DNA of 64,000 nucleotides. Origin: Pseudomonadota bacterium. GTDB taxonomy: Bacteria; Pseudomonadota; Alphaproteobacteria; Geminicoccales; Geminicoccaceae. A program made the translations under genes and the position numbers. Location of the stretch: NCBI GenBank assembly GCA_030549795.1, contig JAUQQO010000053.1:62001-126000 (forward strand). Direction: 5' to 3'. Below are positions 8,593-17,923 of this stretch, piece after piece. How positions within the stretch are numbered: the stretch's first letter is position 1; every line of letters starts with the position of its first letter. The notes below the pieces were generated by a model, which worked only from the letters and a program-made list of their open reading frames with translations, was not told where the DNA came from and ran no database searches.

Positions 8593-9513
8593 ATGCAGCT
8601 CTTCGGCAGCGCGGCGGCGAAGACCAAAGCCGATGGTGAAGACCGCGCCTTCATCAAGGACGGCACGCTCGAGACTTTCACCCGCGACGTCATCCAGGCG
8701 TCGATGAGCGTTCCGGTGTTGGTCGATTTCTGGGCGCCTTGGTGCGGTCCCTGCAAGCAACTGACGCCGATCCTCGAAAAGATCGTCAAGGCGGCCGGTG
8801 GCAAGATCCGTTTGGTCAAGATCAACGTCGATGAGAACCCGGAGCTCGCCGCTCAGTTCCGCGTTCAGTCCATTCCCACCGTCTACGCCTTCTTGGGCGG
8901 CCAGCCGGTAACCGGTTTTATGGGCGCACAGCCCGAAAGCCAGATCAAAGCGCTCGTCGAGAAACTGATCGGCGAACCGCTTGGAGCCGATATCGCAGCC
9001 GAACTCGAGGCGGCGCGGCAGGCGGCGGAACGCGGCGATATTAAGACGGCGGCAGCGATCTATAATGCGATTTTGCGCGCCGATCCCGAGAACCCCGAGG
9101 CGATCGGCGGTCTCGCCCGCTGCCTTCTTGCCGCCGGCCAGCGCGAAGACGCCAAGCGGCTTCTTGATAAGGCGCCCAAGACCCACGCCAACCACCCGGC
9201 GATCACCGGTGCCAAGGCGGCGATCCAGCTCGCCGAAGAGGCGGGCGAGCTCGGCGACTTGGCGACGCTCGAGGCCCGTCTTGCCGCCGATCCCAACGAT
9301 CACGACGCGCGCTACCGTCTCGCCACCTTGCTGTTCCTGCGCGGGCAGAACGAAGCGGCGATGGAGCATCTGTGCACGATCGTGCGCAAGGACCGCAACT
9401 GGAACGACGAGGCGGCGCGCAAGCAACTGTTGAAGTTCTTCGACGCGCTCGGGCCCAAACATCCCGATACGATCAAGGGGCGGCGGATGCTCTCGCGCGT
9501 CCTGTTCGCATAG
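8593..9513 (+). CDS. cnoX: CnoX/YbbN-type thioredoxin with TPR-like C-terminal domain
   Basis: A 306-residue cytosolic protein with a thioredoxin fold (about residues 25-130) followed by helical TPR-like repeats, the layout of the chaperedoxin CnoX (formerly YbbN). The thioredoxin site is intact: [11 protein letters not shown] with WCGPC at residues 50-54, and the cis-proline segment SIPTVYAF near residue 99. Family members protect proteins from oxidative over-damage and hand them to GroEL or DnaK. The C-terminal part ([20 protein letters not shown] onward) is continuous to residue 306, the usual length. It is the first gene of a plus-strand run with Trm112 39 bp later. Confidence 0.92.
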   Translation: MQLFGSAAAKTKADGEDRAFIKDGTLETFTRDVIQASMSVPVLVDFWAPWCGPCKQLTPILEKIVKAAGGKIRLVKINVDENPELAAQFRVQSIPTVYAFLGGQPVTGFMGAQPESQIKALVEKLIGEPLGADIAAELEAARQAAERGDIKTAAAIYNAILRADPENPEAIGGLARCLLAAGQREDAKRLLDKAPKTHANHPAITGAKAAIQLAEEAGELGDLATLEARLAADPNDHDARYRLATLLFLRGQNEAAMEHLCTIVRKDRNWNDEAARKQLLKFFDALGPKHPDTIKGRRMLSRVLFA

Positions 9514-9551
9514 GACAGGGTCGAATTGCCGCAATCGCGTCGAGACCGACG

Positions 9552-9812
9552 ATGCAACGAGACGAAGCCGCGAAAGGGACCGCGCGCGAGGCCGAGCCCG
9601 CCGTCGATCCGCGGCTCCTCGAGATCCTCGTCTGCCCCCTTACCAAAGGTCCGCTGCGCTATGATCGCGTGCGCAACGAGCTCATAAGCGAACGTGCCGG
9701 CCTCGCTTATCCGATCCGCGACGGCATTCCGATCATGCTCGTTGAAGAAGCGCGTCCTTTGGGCGAGGACGAGCGCATCCCGGAGGAACTGCGGCGTGAC
9801 GGCCCAAGCTGA
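9552..9812 (+). CDS. Trm112 family protein
   Basis: An 86-residue protein of the bacterial Trm112/UPF0434 group. The core is [20 protein letters not shown] followed by [20 protein letters not shown], which is diagnostic. The first Cys of the Trm112 zinc site is present (LVCPLTKG) but the usual CPxC is CPLT here, so zinc binding is doubtful, as in many proteobacterial members. In eukaryotes and archaea Trm112 activates methyltransferases; the bacterial role is not settled. ATG 9552 is the only sensible start. The next gene begins inside its 3' end with a 17-bp overlap, which suggests coupled translation. Confidence 0.9.
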   Translation: MQRDEAAKGTAREAEPAVDPRLLEILVCPLTKGPLRYDRVRNELISERAGLAYPIRDGIPIMLVEEARPLGEDERIPEELRRDGPS

Positions 9813-10167
9813 GCACCCTTGGCCTTTAGAGATCCGGGTCCGACGAGCCGAGCGGCGGCTCGAGATCGATTTCGACGACGGCACGAGTTTCTCGATCCCC
9901 TTTGAGCTGTTGCGTGTCGAAAGCCCGTCTGCGGAAGTGCAAGGGCACTCCCCATCGCAAAAAGTCATCGTAGCGGGCAAACGCAACGTGGGGGTGCGTG
10001 CGATCGAGCCGGTCGGCAACTACGCGGTGCGGATCATCTTCGACGATGGTCACGACACCGGTATCTACAGTTGGTCCTATCTCTACTTCCTAGGGCGCGA
10101 GCAAGATAAGATCTGGAAAGATTATCTCGACGCCCTCGCTTCGCGAGGACTTTCCCGCGACGCGTGA
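9796..10167 (+). CDS. DUF971 domain protein
   Basis: A 123-residue protein made of one DUF971 domain, the same fold as the N-terminus of gamma-butyrobetaine hydroxylase. The key pieces are [60 protein letters not shown] and [16 protein letters not shown], in the usual order. It starts at GTG 9796, overlapping the Trm112 gene by 17 bp. The family's role is not established; gene neighbourhoods elsewhere often include iron-sulfur or molybdenum cofactor functions, but this window gives no direct hint. The following SbcD-like gene starts 11 bp downstream, so all four genes from 8593 may be one transcript. Confidence 0.9.
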   Translation: MTAQAEHPWPLEIRVRRAERRLEIDFDDGTSFSIPFELLRVESPSAEVQGHSPSQKVIVAGKRNVGVRAIEPVGNYAVRIIFDDGHDTGIYSWSYLYFLGREQDKIWKDYLDALASRGLSRDA

Positions 10168-10178
10168 GAGGGAGGAGG

Positions 10179-11333
10179 ATGGGTATACGCCTCCTCCACA
10201 CCTCCGATTGGCATTTGGGCTGTCCCTTGCGCCATGTGACCGGCGATGCCGGGGCGCTGGTCCGCGAGCGGCGACTCGAGGTGGTGCGCGCGATCGCCCA
10301 GCTCGCCCAAAAGCGGGAAGTGGACGCCGTCCTCGTCGCCGGTGACGTGTTCGACGGGCAGCACGTCGACAGCGCCCTCCTTTTGCGCACGCTCGAAGCG
10401 CTCGCTGCTTACTCGGGCCCTTGGATTTTGTTGCCCGGCAACCATGATGCGGCGCTCGCCGAGAGCGTGTGGACCCGGCTCGCGCGGCTCGAGCCCCCCT
10501 CAAATGTGCACCTCGCGCTTACCGCCGAGCCGATCCCGATTGGAAACGAGCGAGCCTTCGTCCTTCCCGCCCCCCTCAAGAGCCGCCGTACTCAGGACGA
10601 CCGCACGGCCTGGATGGATCTCGCGCCAACACCTCCCGGTGCGGTGCGGATCGGTCTCGCCCACGGACTGATCGAAGGTTTGCAGGCTCAGGTGGAGGAA
10701 GCGACCAATCCGATCGCGGCTGATCGCGTGCAGCGCGCACAGCTCGATTATCTCGCCCTCGGCGACCGCCACGGCTTTTTGAAGGTCGACGCGCGAACCT
10801 GGTATTCGGGAACGCCCGAGCCGGATCACTATCGCTACCGCGATGCGGGCTTCGTGCTCTTGGTCGAACTCGACGGTCCGGGGGCTGTACCGCGCATCGA
10901 GCCGATCCCAACCGGCTGGTACCATTGGGTGGAGCGCGCGCTCGAGCTCCCGCCGCTCTCCCCGCCAGAGCTCGAAGCCCGGATCGCTGCTGTGAGCAGT
11001 GAGCTTCCCGCGCCCGGCGAGCGCGTCATCCTCAAGTTGGCGCTGCGCGGCTCGGTCGATCTGGCCGGCCGGCGCGCGGTCGATGCGGCGCTGGCACGCC
11101 TTGCAGCCGCCGTGCGCCACCTCGCGCTCGAAGATGGTCTTCGGTTGCAACCCGGCGCAGCCGAGCTCGCCGGCCTCGACGATGGGAGCATCGTCGGCGC
11201 GTGTGCGCGCGCCATCGACGAGCGACGCCGCAGTGCTGCAAGTGAGGACGAACGCGCGGTGGCGGAGTTGGCCCTGCGCTTGTTGTGGCAAGCCGTTGCC
11301 GAGCTCGGGCAAGCGGAGGAGCCGCGCGCGTGA
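10179..11333 (+). CDS. Mre11/SbcD-like DNA repair nuclease (metallophosphoesterase)
   Basis: A 384-residue calcineurin-like phosphoesterase related to SbcD, Mre11 and YhaO. The metal ligands are in order: HTSDWHLG near residue 7, VAGDVFD near residue 53, PGNHDAA near residue 89, and the later LAHG and LGDRHGF near residues 164 and 192. The last motif reads GDRH where SbcD has GHxH, as is usual in this subgroup. The C-terminal third is an alpha/beta capping region. It should trim DNA ends or hairpins together with the ATPase encoded next; the two genes overlap by four bases (GTGA). ATG 10179 follows GGGAGGAGG and is preferred to GTG 10164. Confidence 0.88.
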   Translation: MGIRLLHTSDWHLGCPLRHVTGDAGALVRERRLEVVRAIAQLAQKREVDAVLVAGDVFDGQHVDSALLLRTLEALAAYSGPWILLPGNHDAALAESVWTRLARLEPPSNVHLALTAEPIPIGNERAFVLPAPLKSRRTQDDRTAWMDLAPTPPGAVRIGLAHGLIEGLQAQVEEATNPIAADRVQRAQLDYLALGDRHGFLKVDARTWYSGTPEPDHYRYRDAGFVLLVELDGPGAVPRIEPIPTGWYHWVERALELPPLSPPELEARIAAVSSELPAPGERVILKLALRGSVDLAGRRAVDAALARLAAAVRHLALEDGLRLQPGAAELAGLDDGSIVGACARAIDERRRSAASEDERAVAELALRLLWQAVAELGQAEEPRA

Positions 11334-14020
11334 GACTTTTAAGCCTCACCATCCGCGACTTCCGCAAGCTCGCGCGCAGCTGGCACATCGGCCCTCTCGA
11401 GCCGCAGCTGACCGTGATCGGCGGCGACAATGAGGAGGGTAAATCGACCGTTCTTTTGGCGCTCAAAGCGGCGCTCTTCGAATCCTGGTCGGTGAGCGGC
11501 AGTGTCGGCGCGGCGATGCGGTCCCACACCGGCGGCACACCGAGGATCGAAGTCGCCTTCGAGCTCGGTGGAACATCTTATCGGCTCGAGAAAGAATTCG
11601 GTCGCAGCTGCCTGCTCAGCTGGTCGAATGGGCGTCTTTCGGGCGACGAAGCAGAAGCGAAGCTACAACAGCTGCTGCGCTTCGAACGGCGAAGTGGCAG
11701 GGCCGATCGGCAGGCGAAACATCTGGGTCTTTTCGCGCTCTTCTGGGTCGATCAGGGAACGAGCTTTGTGCCGGAGATGACGGTGAAAGCGCTCGAACCG
11801 CAGCGCGACCGCATCCTGGCGGCCCTTCGCCGCGAAATCGAGCTCGTCGCCGGCGGTCCCCGACTCTCCGCGCTGCGCGCGCACATCAAAGCCAACTGCG
11901 CCCGGTTCTTCACCGAGAGAGGCGAGGAGAAGCGCGCCAAAGACTCCCCCCTCGTCGCCTTGCGCGAACAGCTGTCCGCGCTCGAGGCCGAGATCGCACA
12001 GCTCCAAGCGCTGCGCCGAACCTACGATGCAACGGTCGACCGCCTCGAAGACGCTCGGGCGGCACTTGCGCGAGCACGCGACCCGCAACGCCGGGCCGAA
12101 GCCGAAGCGCGCGCAGCGCAGGCGCGCGATGAGCTTCAGCGGCTCGACGACCTCGAACGAGCATACGCCCAGCAACACTTAATCGTCCAACGGGAAGAGG
12201 CAGAACTCAAGCGCATCGAAAGCGAGCTGCGCGCCCGCGAGCGGCGGCGCGAACAGCTTGAGCGCGCGCAGGCTGAGCTCACTGAGCTCCAACGCGAACG
12301 TACAGAGCTCGAGAAACAGCTCAAAGCGGCCGAGCAACAGTGTTTGGAGCGCGAGCGGGAACAGAGCCGCCTCGCTGAAGAAGCCGCAAACGCCCACGCG
12401 CGGCTGGTGCGCGCCCAGCGCGCCCGCGCCTTTCTCGAGCGACGCGATCACGTGCAGCGGCTGCGCGACGCTTGCAACGAAATCGAACGCACCGCCCAAG
12501 CCGTACGGCGTATCGAAGCCGAACTGGCCGAGATCACCGTCGATCAGGAAACTGTCGAAAAGCTGCGCGCTGCCGCGCAAAAGGTGGCCGAGAAGGCAGC
12601 GGTACTCAACGCGCAGGCGACCCGCATCGAGTTCTTCCCAACAGGCGAACGCGGGGTGCGCCGGCTCGACGGCAGTGCCCTCGACCTCGGCCGCCCGCTC
12701 GACCTCACGGAACCCACCGAGCTCGTCCTCGAGGGCTTCGGTCGCATCCGCATCACCCCCGGGGGCGACCTCGCGGCCGCGCAGCGCGCGGTTGAGGAAG
12801 CGCAGCGCAGATTGGACGAGTTGCTCGCGCGCGCCCGCGTGCCGACGCTCGAGGCGGCGGAAGCAGCGCTGAGCCGTCGAAATGCGCGCGCGCACGAGCT
12901 TATGGCGCGAACCGAGCAAATCGCAGCGCTCTTGCGCAGCCTCGGCGTCGAAGATGGTTCTGCGCTGCGCGCCCGCCTTGAAGAGGAAGAGCAAAAGCTC
13001 GGCGAACTGCAGCGCGAGTTCGAGGAGGACAACGATGCGGCGCGTTTGTTGGAGCAAGAGCACGCCATAGAAGAGGAGGTGCGCACCTGCACGGCGCGCA
13101 TGGAGAAGGCGCGCGAGGAGGCGCGCAGGGCGGGACAGATCTGCGCTGAGCTGCGGCAACGATGGGCGGCCATTGATGGGCAATATCGCACGCAACTGCG
13201 CACGCTTCAGGAGCTGCGCGAGGCGGAGCTCGCCGATCACGCGCGCATCAGCGATGCTGATTTGAAAGCGGAGTACGACCGGACGGCGGCGAGGCTCACA
13301 AACGCGCGCGCCCAACTGGGGGCGATCGAGGCCGAACGCGAAGGTCTCGATCCGCAAAGGGTGCGCGATCGCGCCCACGCTGCGGAGCGTGAGCTCCAGA
13401 AACTCGAACAGGAACTTGTCGCCGCTCAGCGCGAGGTCGACCGGCTCGAGGGAGAGCTCAAAGGCCTCGGCCTCGAGGCCTGTGATGCGCGCCTTGAGGA
13501 GCTCGAGCGGCGGCGCGCTGAGCTCGTGGAACAAAAGCGGTCCTTGGAGCGCGAATCGAAGGCGTGGAAGCTCTTGTGGGAGACCTTGGTCGCGCACGAG
13601 CGGCGGATCACCGAAAGCCTTCTCGAACCCGCCGAGCGGCGCTTTCGTCCGTATCTCGAAAAGTTGTTCCCGGACGCTGAGCTCGTCCTCGACCAGCAGA
13701 GCCTTTTGCCCGCCAAGCTGCGGCGCGAGGGGATCGATGAGCCGCTTTCGGAATTGAGCGTTGGTACGCGCGAACAGCTCGCGGTGCTCGTCCGTCTTGC
13801 CCTCGCCGATCTTCTGCTCGAACACGAGGGTGAGGCGCCGTGCCTCGTGCTCGACGACGCGCTCGTCTTCTCCGACGAAGCGCGCTTTGCGCGGATCAAG
13901 CGCATCCTTGCTGAAGCCGCCAACCGGATGCAGATCCTGGTTCTCACCTGCCGACCGCGAGAATGGGCCGATCTGTCGGCGCGATACCTGCGCTTGGAGG
14001 ATTGCCGCCTCAAGACGTGA
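11330..14020 (+). CDS. Rad50/SbcC-like coiled-coil ATPase without a zinc hook
   Basis: An 896-residue SMC/Rad50-type ATPase, partner of the preceding nuclease. The N-terminal ATPase half has the Walker A motif GGDNEEGKST at about residues 28-37. Two long coiled coils (about residues 205-425 and 490-760) flank a compact domain near residues 430-485 (RIEFFPTGERGVRRLDGSAL and on). The C-terminal half has the ABC signature LSVGTREQLA and Walker B CLVLDDALVFSD. No CxxC zinc hook is present anywhere, although nine or so single cysteines occur; the middle domain replaces the hook, as in YhaN-like proteins. GTG 11330 overlaps the nuclease stop codon. The role would be DNA-end or hairpin processing. 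Confidence 0.87.
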   Translation: MRLLSLTIRDFRKLARSWHIGPLEPQLTVIGGDNEEGKSTVLLALKAALFESWSVSGSVGAAMRSHTGGTPRIEVAFELGGTSYRLEKEFGRSCLLSWSNGRLSGDEAEAKLQQLLRFERRSGRADRQAKHLGLFALFWVDQGTSFVPEMTVKALEPQRDRILAALRREIELVAGGPRLSALRAHIKANCARFFTERGEEKRAKDSPLVALREQLSALEAEIAQLQALRRTYDATVDRLEDARAALARARDPQRRAEAEARAAQARDELQRLDDLERAYAQQHLIVQREEAELKRIESELRARERRREQLERAQAELTELQRERTELEKQLKAAEQQCLEREREQSRLAEEAANAHARLVRAQRARAFLERRDHVQRLRDACNEIERTAQAVRRIEAELAEITVDQETVEKLRAAAQKVAEKAAVLNAQATRIEFFPTGERGVRRLDGSALDLGRPLDLTEPTELVLEGFGRIRITPGGDLAAAQRAVEEAQRRLDELLARARVPTLEAAEAALSRRNARAHELMARTEQIAALLRSLGVEDGSALRARLEEEEQKLGELQREFEEDNDAARLLEQEHAIEEEVRTCTARMEKAREEARRAGQICAELRQRWAAIDGQYRTQLRTLQELREAELADHARISDADLKAEYDRTAARLTNARAQLGAIEAEREGLDPQRVRDRAHAAERELQKLEQELVAAQREVDRLEGELKGLGLEACDARLEELERRRAELVEQKRSLERESKAWKLLWETLVAHERRITESLLEPAERRFRPYLEKLFPDAELVLDQQSLLPAKLRREGIDEPLSELSVGTREQLAVLVRLALADLLLEHEGEAPCLVLDDALVFSDEARFARIKRILAEAANRMQILVLTCRPREWADLSARYLRLEDCRLKT

Positions 14021-14102
14021 AGGACGAGGGTTGCCGAACAGCTAAGAAACACCTAGCTTTCCACCGTAAATTCGCTGCAGAGTTGAACATCGAGATCCGT
14101 CC

Positions 14103-14873
14103 ATGGCGGCTGCTTTGGAGGCACCGATTTGCGAAGAGGCGCGAGGGAGCCAACCGGAGCAGCCGGTTACCCTTGTGCTCGCGCCCTTCCTTTGGGGACG
14201 AAACTGCGATCCCTTCGCTTTAGCGATCGAGACTTGGCTAAGGTTGGCCGAGATCCCGTTCTCGATCGAGGAGCGGGGATCTCTTTGGACCCTTGGGCGG
14301 ATGCCACCGCCGCGCTTGCGTGACTGCGGTCGAGAGATCGTGGGGACCGAGGCGATCCTGCGCCACCTCAAGGCATCCCGCGGCATCGACCCGGATGCTG
14401 GCCTCGATGAGCGTCGCCGTGCCGAGTCCACGGCGCTTCGCCGGCTGCTCGAGGACCATCTGTACCTTGCGATCCTGTGGTCGCGGTGGGTCGATCCGCG
14501 AGGTTGGGCGGTACTGGCGCGCGAACTCTTCGCTCCTGTTCCGGCCCCGCTGCGCCCTTGGGCATCGCGCCTGCACCGATGGCGCATCCGGCAGTTGCTG
14601 AGCGAGCGTTTCGGTTCGTTCGAAGAACAACAACTCCTGACGAGCGTGAGCGAAGACCTGGAAGCTTTGGCTATCTATCTCGGAGACAAACCATTTTTCA
14701 TGGGCGAACAGCTTACGACCCTAGATGCCCTCGCCTACTCTTTTCTGGCCAACATTTACTTCGTTCCGATCGAATCCGAGCTCAAACGCCTCGCGACACA
14801 ATATTCCAACCTCGTGAATTTTTGCGAGACGATGGAGGCCGGCATCTATGGTGACGAGCGCGGCGGATGCTGA
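14103..14873 (+). CDS. Glutathione S-transferase family protein, FAXC/metaxin-like
   Basis: A 256-residue protein with a thioredoxin-like N-terminal part and an all-helical C-terminal part, matching the FAXC/metaxin branch of the GST superfamily. The N-terminal signature is FLWGRNCDPFALAIETWLRL, followed by PRLRDCGREIVGTEAILRHL, which replaces the normal glutathione-binding turn. The C-terminal part has YLGDKPFFMGEQLTTLDALA, the standard GST_C_6 element with the N-capping Asp. Bacterial members are common and mostly uncharacterised; glutathione binding is likely but not shown. Its 3' end overlaps the convergent DUF599 gene by 28 bp. Confidence 0.83.
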   Translation: MAAALEAPICEEARGSQPEQPVTLVLAPFLWGRNCDPFALAIETWLRLAEIPFSIEERGSLWTLGRMPPPRLRDCGREIVGTEAILRHLKASRGIDPDAGLDERRRAESTALRRLLEDHLYLAILWSRWVDPRGWAVLARELFAPVPAPLRPWASRLHRWRIRQLLSERFGSFEEQQLLTSVSEDLEALAIYLGDKPFFMGEQLTTLDALAYSFLANIYFVPIESELKRLATQYSNLVNFCETMEAGIYGDERGGC

Positions 14874-15592
14874 GCCTCTAAGCCGACGATCGGTTCGCCG
14901 ACAGGTCCCAAGATGGCAAGGCTCGCCGAGCGGAACTCGCGCCGCCAACTCACCAGCACCACCCAGATCACGGCGAGGATGAGCAAAAGCGGGTGGATGA
15001 ACCAAGCAAGGCCCGCAAGACCGAAATAATAAGCGCGCATCGCCTTGTTGAAGTGATCGGCAGCGCGCGTCGCCATCCGCGCGGCGCGTTCGACCAGCCG
15101 CTCGGCGGCTTCGCTGCTTGCTTCCTGCGGTGGCGGCGCAGCACCGATCAAGATCGCGACATAGTTGAATTGGCGCAAAGTCCAAGTGAACTTGAAGAAG
15201 GCGTAGACGAACACGACGATCAACAGCAGCACCTTGGCGTCGAACACATGCGGCGCCGGTGCCGCAAGGGGCATCTCCGCGAGGATCGCAAGCGCCTGCT
15301 CGCGCGCGCCCAAGACCGCAACCAGCCCGCCGACGAGGATGATCGCCGAGCTCGCGAAAAAGGCGATGTTTTGGACGAGCACCTGCACCACCTGCAGATC
15401 CGTGATCCGGTTGTCACGGGCGAGCATTCGCTTCATCCAGATGAGGCGATACTCGTGCATCCGCGCCATCAGGCTCGGCCGACCCGGGCTGTCGGCCCAG
15501 CGCGCGTATCCTACCCAGGCGAGCAGGAAGACGAGCGGTGCGAGGACATCGAGGAGGGACGCCCCCAAGCGATCCTCGATTGTAGCGAGCAT
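14846..15592 (-). CDS. DUF599 family membrane protein
   Basis: A 248-residue inner-membrane protein of the DUF599 family. It has about four hydrophobic segments (near residues 13-30, 75-100, 118-138 and 185-212). Typical family stretches are RMHEYRLIWMKRMLARDNRI near residue 45 and FVYAFFKFTWTLRQFNYVAI near residue 128. The C-terminus is a hydrophilic tail of about 30 residues. The function of the family is unknown. The gene is convergent with the GST-like gene, overlapping by 28 bp, and divergent from the amidotransferase gene with only 54 bp between start codons. Confidence 0.88.
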   Translation of the reverse strand: MLATIEDRLGASLLDVLAPLVFLLAWVGYARWADSPGRPSLMARMHEYRLIWMKRMLARDNRITDLQVVQVLVQNIAFFASSAIILVGGLVAVLGAREQALAILAEMPLAAPAPHVFDAKVLLLIVVFVYAFFKFTWTLRQFNYVAILIGAAPPPQEASSEAAERLVERAARMATRAADHFNKAMRAYYFGLAGLAWFIHPLLLILAVIWVVLVSWRREFRSASLAILGPVGEPIVGLEAQHPPRSSP

Positions 15593-15646
15593 CCTCCGTT
15601 CCTTCGCCTTGTCGCGGCCGCGCGCGATCGCTACCTCTCAGCGGCC

Positions 15647-16417
15647 ATGCGCGCGAGCCCTTGCGAACGTCCGGTGATCGGCCTCACCCTCGATTTCGAG
15701 GAGGGTGGCGGCTACGCGCAGCTGCCGTGGTACGCCCTGCGCGCGAACTATTGTGAAGCGGTGGTGGCCGCAGGCGGCAACCCGATTCTGTTGCCGCACG
15801 AGCTCGCATGCGCCGAAGACTATCTCGAGCTCCTCGACGGTCTCATCGTCACGGGTGGTGCCTTCGATATCGATCCGGCGCTCTATGGTGAGCGCGCGCG
15901 CCATCCGACGGTGCGCCTGAAAGATCGCCGCACGCGCTTTGAATGGGCCCTTCTCGAGCGGGCGCTTGCCCTAGATCTGCCGATCCTCGGCATCTGCGGC
16001 GGCCAGCAATTGCTCAACGTGGTCTTAGGTGGCCGGCTGATCCAGCACATCCCCGAGGCTTTCCCAGACGCGCTCGCGCATGAGCAGCCCAATCCGCGCA
16101 CAGAGCCCGGGCACGAGGTGCTCGTCCGGCCGGGAACACTCTTGCACCGGCTCACCGGCAGCGAACGGCTTTGGGTCAACAGCGCGCACCACCAGGCAGC
16201 CGAGACCGTCGGGCCGGCGGTCGTGGTGAGCGCCGTGGCGCCGGACGGTATCATCGAGGCAATCGAAGATCCCCGCCGAAGCTTCTGTTTGGGCGTGCAG
16301 TGGCACCCCGAGTACCACATCACCCCCGCGGACGGGGCGATTCTCGCCGGTCTTGTGGAAGCGGCGCGCCTCCGTCGCACGAGGCGACGGCGCGCGTGGG
16401 CGAGCGCTGCGCGGTGA
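15647..16417 (+). CDS. Gamma-glutamyl-gamma-aminobutyrate hydrolase-like class I amidotransferase (PuuD family)
   Basis: A 256-residue cytosolic hydrolase of the peptidase C26/PuuD family. The nucleophile elbow is LGICGGQQLLNVVLGG with the catalytic cysteine, and the His/Glu pair is in CLGVQWHPEYH near the C-terminus. The N-terminus RPVIGLTLDFEEGGGYAQLP and GLIVTGGAFDIDPALYGE are standard for the group. PuuD removes glutamate from gamma-glutamyl-GABA in putrescine breakdown; no other putrescine genes are nearby, so the substrate may be a different gamma-glutamyl compound. Start ATG 15647. The next gene overlaps by four bases (GTGA), suggesting coupled expression with RNA-modification genes. 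Confidence 0.87.
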   Translation: MRASPCERPVIGLTLDFEEGGGYAQLPWYALRANYCEAVVAAGGNPILLPHELACAEDYLELLDGLIVTGGAFDIDPALYGERARHPTVRLKDRRTRFEWALLERALALDLPILGICGGQQLLNVVLGGRLIQHIPEAFPDALAHEQPNPRTEPGHEVLVRPGTLLHRLTGSERLWVNSAHHQAAETVGPAVVVSAVAPDGIIEAIEDPRRSFCLGVQWHPEYHITPADGAILAGLVEAARLRRTRRRRAWASAAR

Positions 16418-17253
16418 GCGATCGAGAGAGTTCGCAGGCGCGCGGCGCACCATCGAGCCGCCCGGAAGCTGCTGCCGGTGACCGCGGCGAGCGCCTTGCC
16501 AAGCGGATCGCGCGCGCCGGGCTGTGCTCGCGCCGTGAGGCGGAGCGCTGGATCCGCGAAGGTCGTGTCGCGGTCGACGGGCGCACGGTGACCTCGCCGG
16601 CGCTCGATGTGACCCCGGAACAAACCGTCACGGTCGACGGCCGGCCCCTGCCGGAACCCGAGCCCACCCGCCTGTTTCGCTGGCACAAGCCCAAAGGCGT
16701 GGTCGTCTCGACACGCGATGAAGAGGGGCGCCCGACGTACCTCTCGCGGCTGCCCCCGGGTCTGCCGCGGCTGATGCCGGTTGGGCGACTCGATATCAAC
16801 TCCGAAGGACTTCTGCTGTTGACCAATGACGGCGAGCTCAAACGGTGGCTCGAACTCCCCGCCACCGGTTGGACCCGCCGCTACCGGGTCCGCGCCTTCG
16901 GCAAGGTCGATCCCGACAAGCTCGCACGACTGGCGCAAGGGGTGACGATCGACGGCGTGCATTACGGCCCCATCGAAGCGCAGCTCGATCGCGTTCAAGG
17001 GGCCAATGTTTGGCTCACCGTGAGTCTCAAGGAGGGGAAGAACCGGGAGGTCCGCCGCGTGCTCGAGCATTTGGGGCTCAAGGTCAACCGGCTGATCCGC
17101 ATCGCCTATGGTCCTTTCCAGCTCGGCAGCCTGCCCAAGGGCGCCATCGAGGAGGTACCGCGCAAGGTGCTCAAAGAGCAGCTCGGACCTGAGCTCGCCG
17201 CGCGGCTGTTGGGACCGCCGCGGCGCTCCCGCGCCCCCGCAGCCACACGCTGA
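16414..17253 (+). CDS. 23S rRNA pseudouridine synthase, RluB/RsuA family
   Basis: A 279-residue enzyme that isomerises uridine to pseudouridine in ribosomal RNA. An S4 RNA-binding domain lies at about residues 27-75 (RLAKRIARAGLCSRREAERW). The catalytic domain has PVGRLDINSEGLLLLTNDGE with the nucleophilic aspartate, and KEGKNREVRRVLEHLGLKVN, the diagnostic C-terminal motif. It fits RluB (which modifies 23S rRNA near position 2605) best, but RluE or RluF specificity cannot be excluded by eye. GTG 16414 overlaps the preceding stop codon by four bases, and the stop shares a base with the ATG of rsmD, so the three genes are probably one operon. Confidence 0.9.
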   Translation: MSDRESSQARGAPSSRPEAAAGDRGERLAKRIARAGLCSRREAERWIREGRVAVDGRTVTSPALDVTPEQTVTVDGRPLPEPEPTRLFRWHKPKGVVVSTRDEEGRPTYLSRLPPGLPRLMPVGRLDINSEGLLLLTNDGELKRWLELPATGWTRRYRVRAFGKVDPDKLARLAQGVTIDGVHYGPIEAQLDRVQGANVWLTVSLKEGKNREVRRVLEHLGLKVNRLIRIAYGPFQLGSLPKGAIEEVPRKVLKEQLGPELAARLLGPPRRSRAPAATR

Positions 17254-17864
17254 TGAGGATCATCGCCGGCCGCCACCGCGGGCGGAAAATCGAAGCGCCA
17301 CCGGGTCTTAGCGTGCGGCCGACGGCCGACCGCGCGCGCGAGGCGCTCATGGCCATCTTGGAACACGGAACGCCGCCGCTTGCCGGCAGCCGATTTCTCG
17401 ACCTCTTCGCGGGAACCGGCGCTGTCGGCCTCGAGGCGGCCTCGCGCGGTGCGGCAACCGTACTCCTCATCGAGAACGCCCCTGAGGCGCTCGCCGCGAT
17501 ACGCCGCAACGTCGCGCGGCTCGGCGAGGGCGAGCGGGTGCGCGTTATGGTCGCGGACGCAACACGGCTCGGGCCGGCGCAGGAGCGTTTCGACATCGTC
17601 TTTCTCGATCCGCCCTGGCGCTCGGGCCTCGCCCGTCCGGCGCTTGAAGCTCTCCTTGCGGGCGGTTGGATCGCGCCCGGCGGGCGGGTCGTCGTCGAGC
17701 TCGCGCGCGATGACCCGTTCGAACCGCCACCCGGCCTTCGGCTGGAAGACGAGCGCCGTTACGGTAAGACCCGTTTCCTCTTCCTGCGCGTGGAGCAGGA
17801 GTCCAGGCCCGCGCCCGCGAGGAGGCGGCGGTTGCGCTCTGTGACGAGCGAGCCGGCGCCTTAA
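17253..17864 (+). CDS. rsmD: 16S rRNA (guanine(966)-N(2))-methyltransferase RsmD
   Basis: A 203-residue SAM-dependent methyltransferase that modifies G966 of 16S rRNA. It begins MRIIAGRHRGRKIEAPPG, the classic RsmD start, continues with VRPTADRAREALMAIL, has the SAM loop FLDLFAGTGAVGLEAASRGA, and the catalytic motif VFLDPPWRSG (a DPPW form of the DPPY motif). The C-terminus carries a basic tail of about 20 residues. Its ATG overlaps the pseudouridine synthase stop codon (TGATG), a frequent pairing in alphaproteobacteria. Assignment is secure. Confidence 0.95.
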   Translation: MRIIAGRHRGRKIEAPPGLSVRPTADRAREALMAILEHGTPPLAGSRFLDLFAGTGAVGLEAASRGAATVLLIENAPEALAAIRRNVARLGEGERVRVMVADATRLGPAQERFDIVFLDPPWRSGLARPALEALLAGGWIAPGGRVVVELARDDPFEPPPGLRLEDERRYGKTRFLFLRVEQESRPAPARRRRLRSVTSEPAP

Positions 17865-17923
17865 CCTCTTGCGCAGTTCGGCGGCCGTCCGCATCTGGCG
17901 GCGCGAAGCGCAGGGGTGGAGAG

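Noticed and set aside
12179-13825. 548-codon minus-strand open frame under the Rad50-like gene
   Set aside because: Mirror of the repetitive coiled-coil codons; no domain and no start signal.
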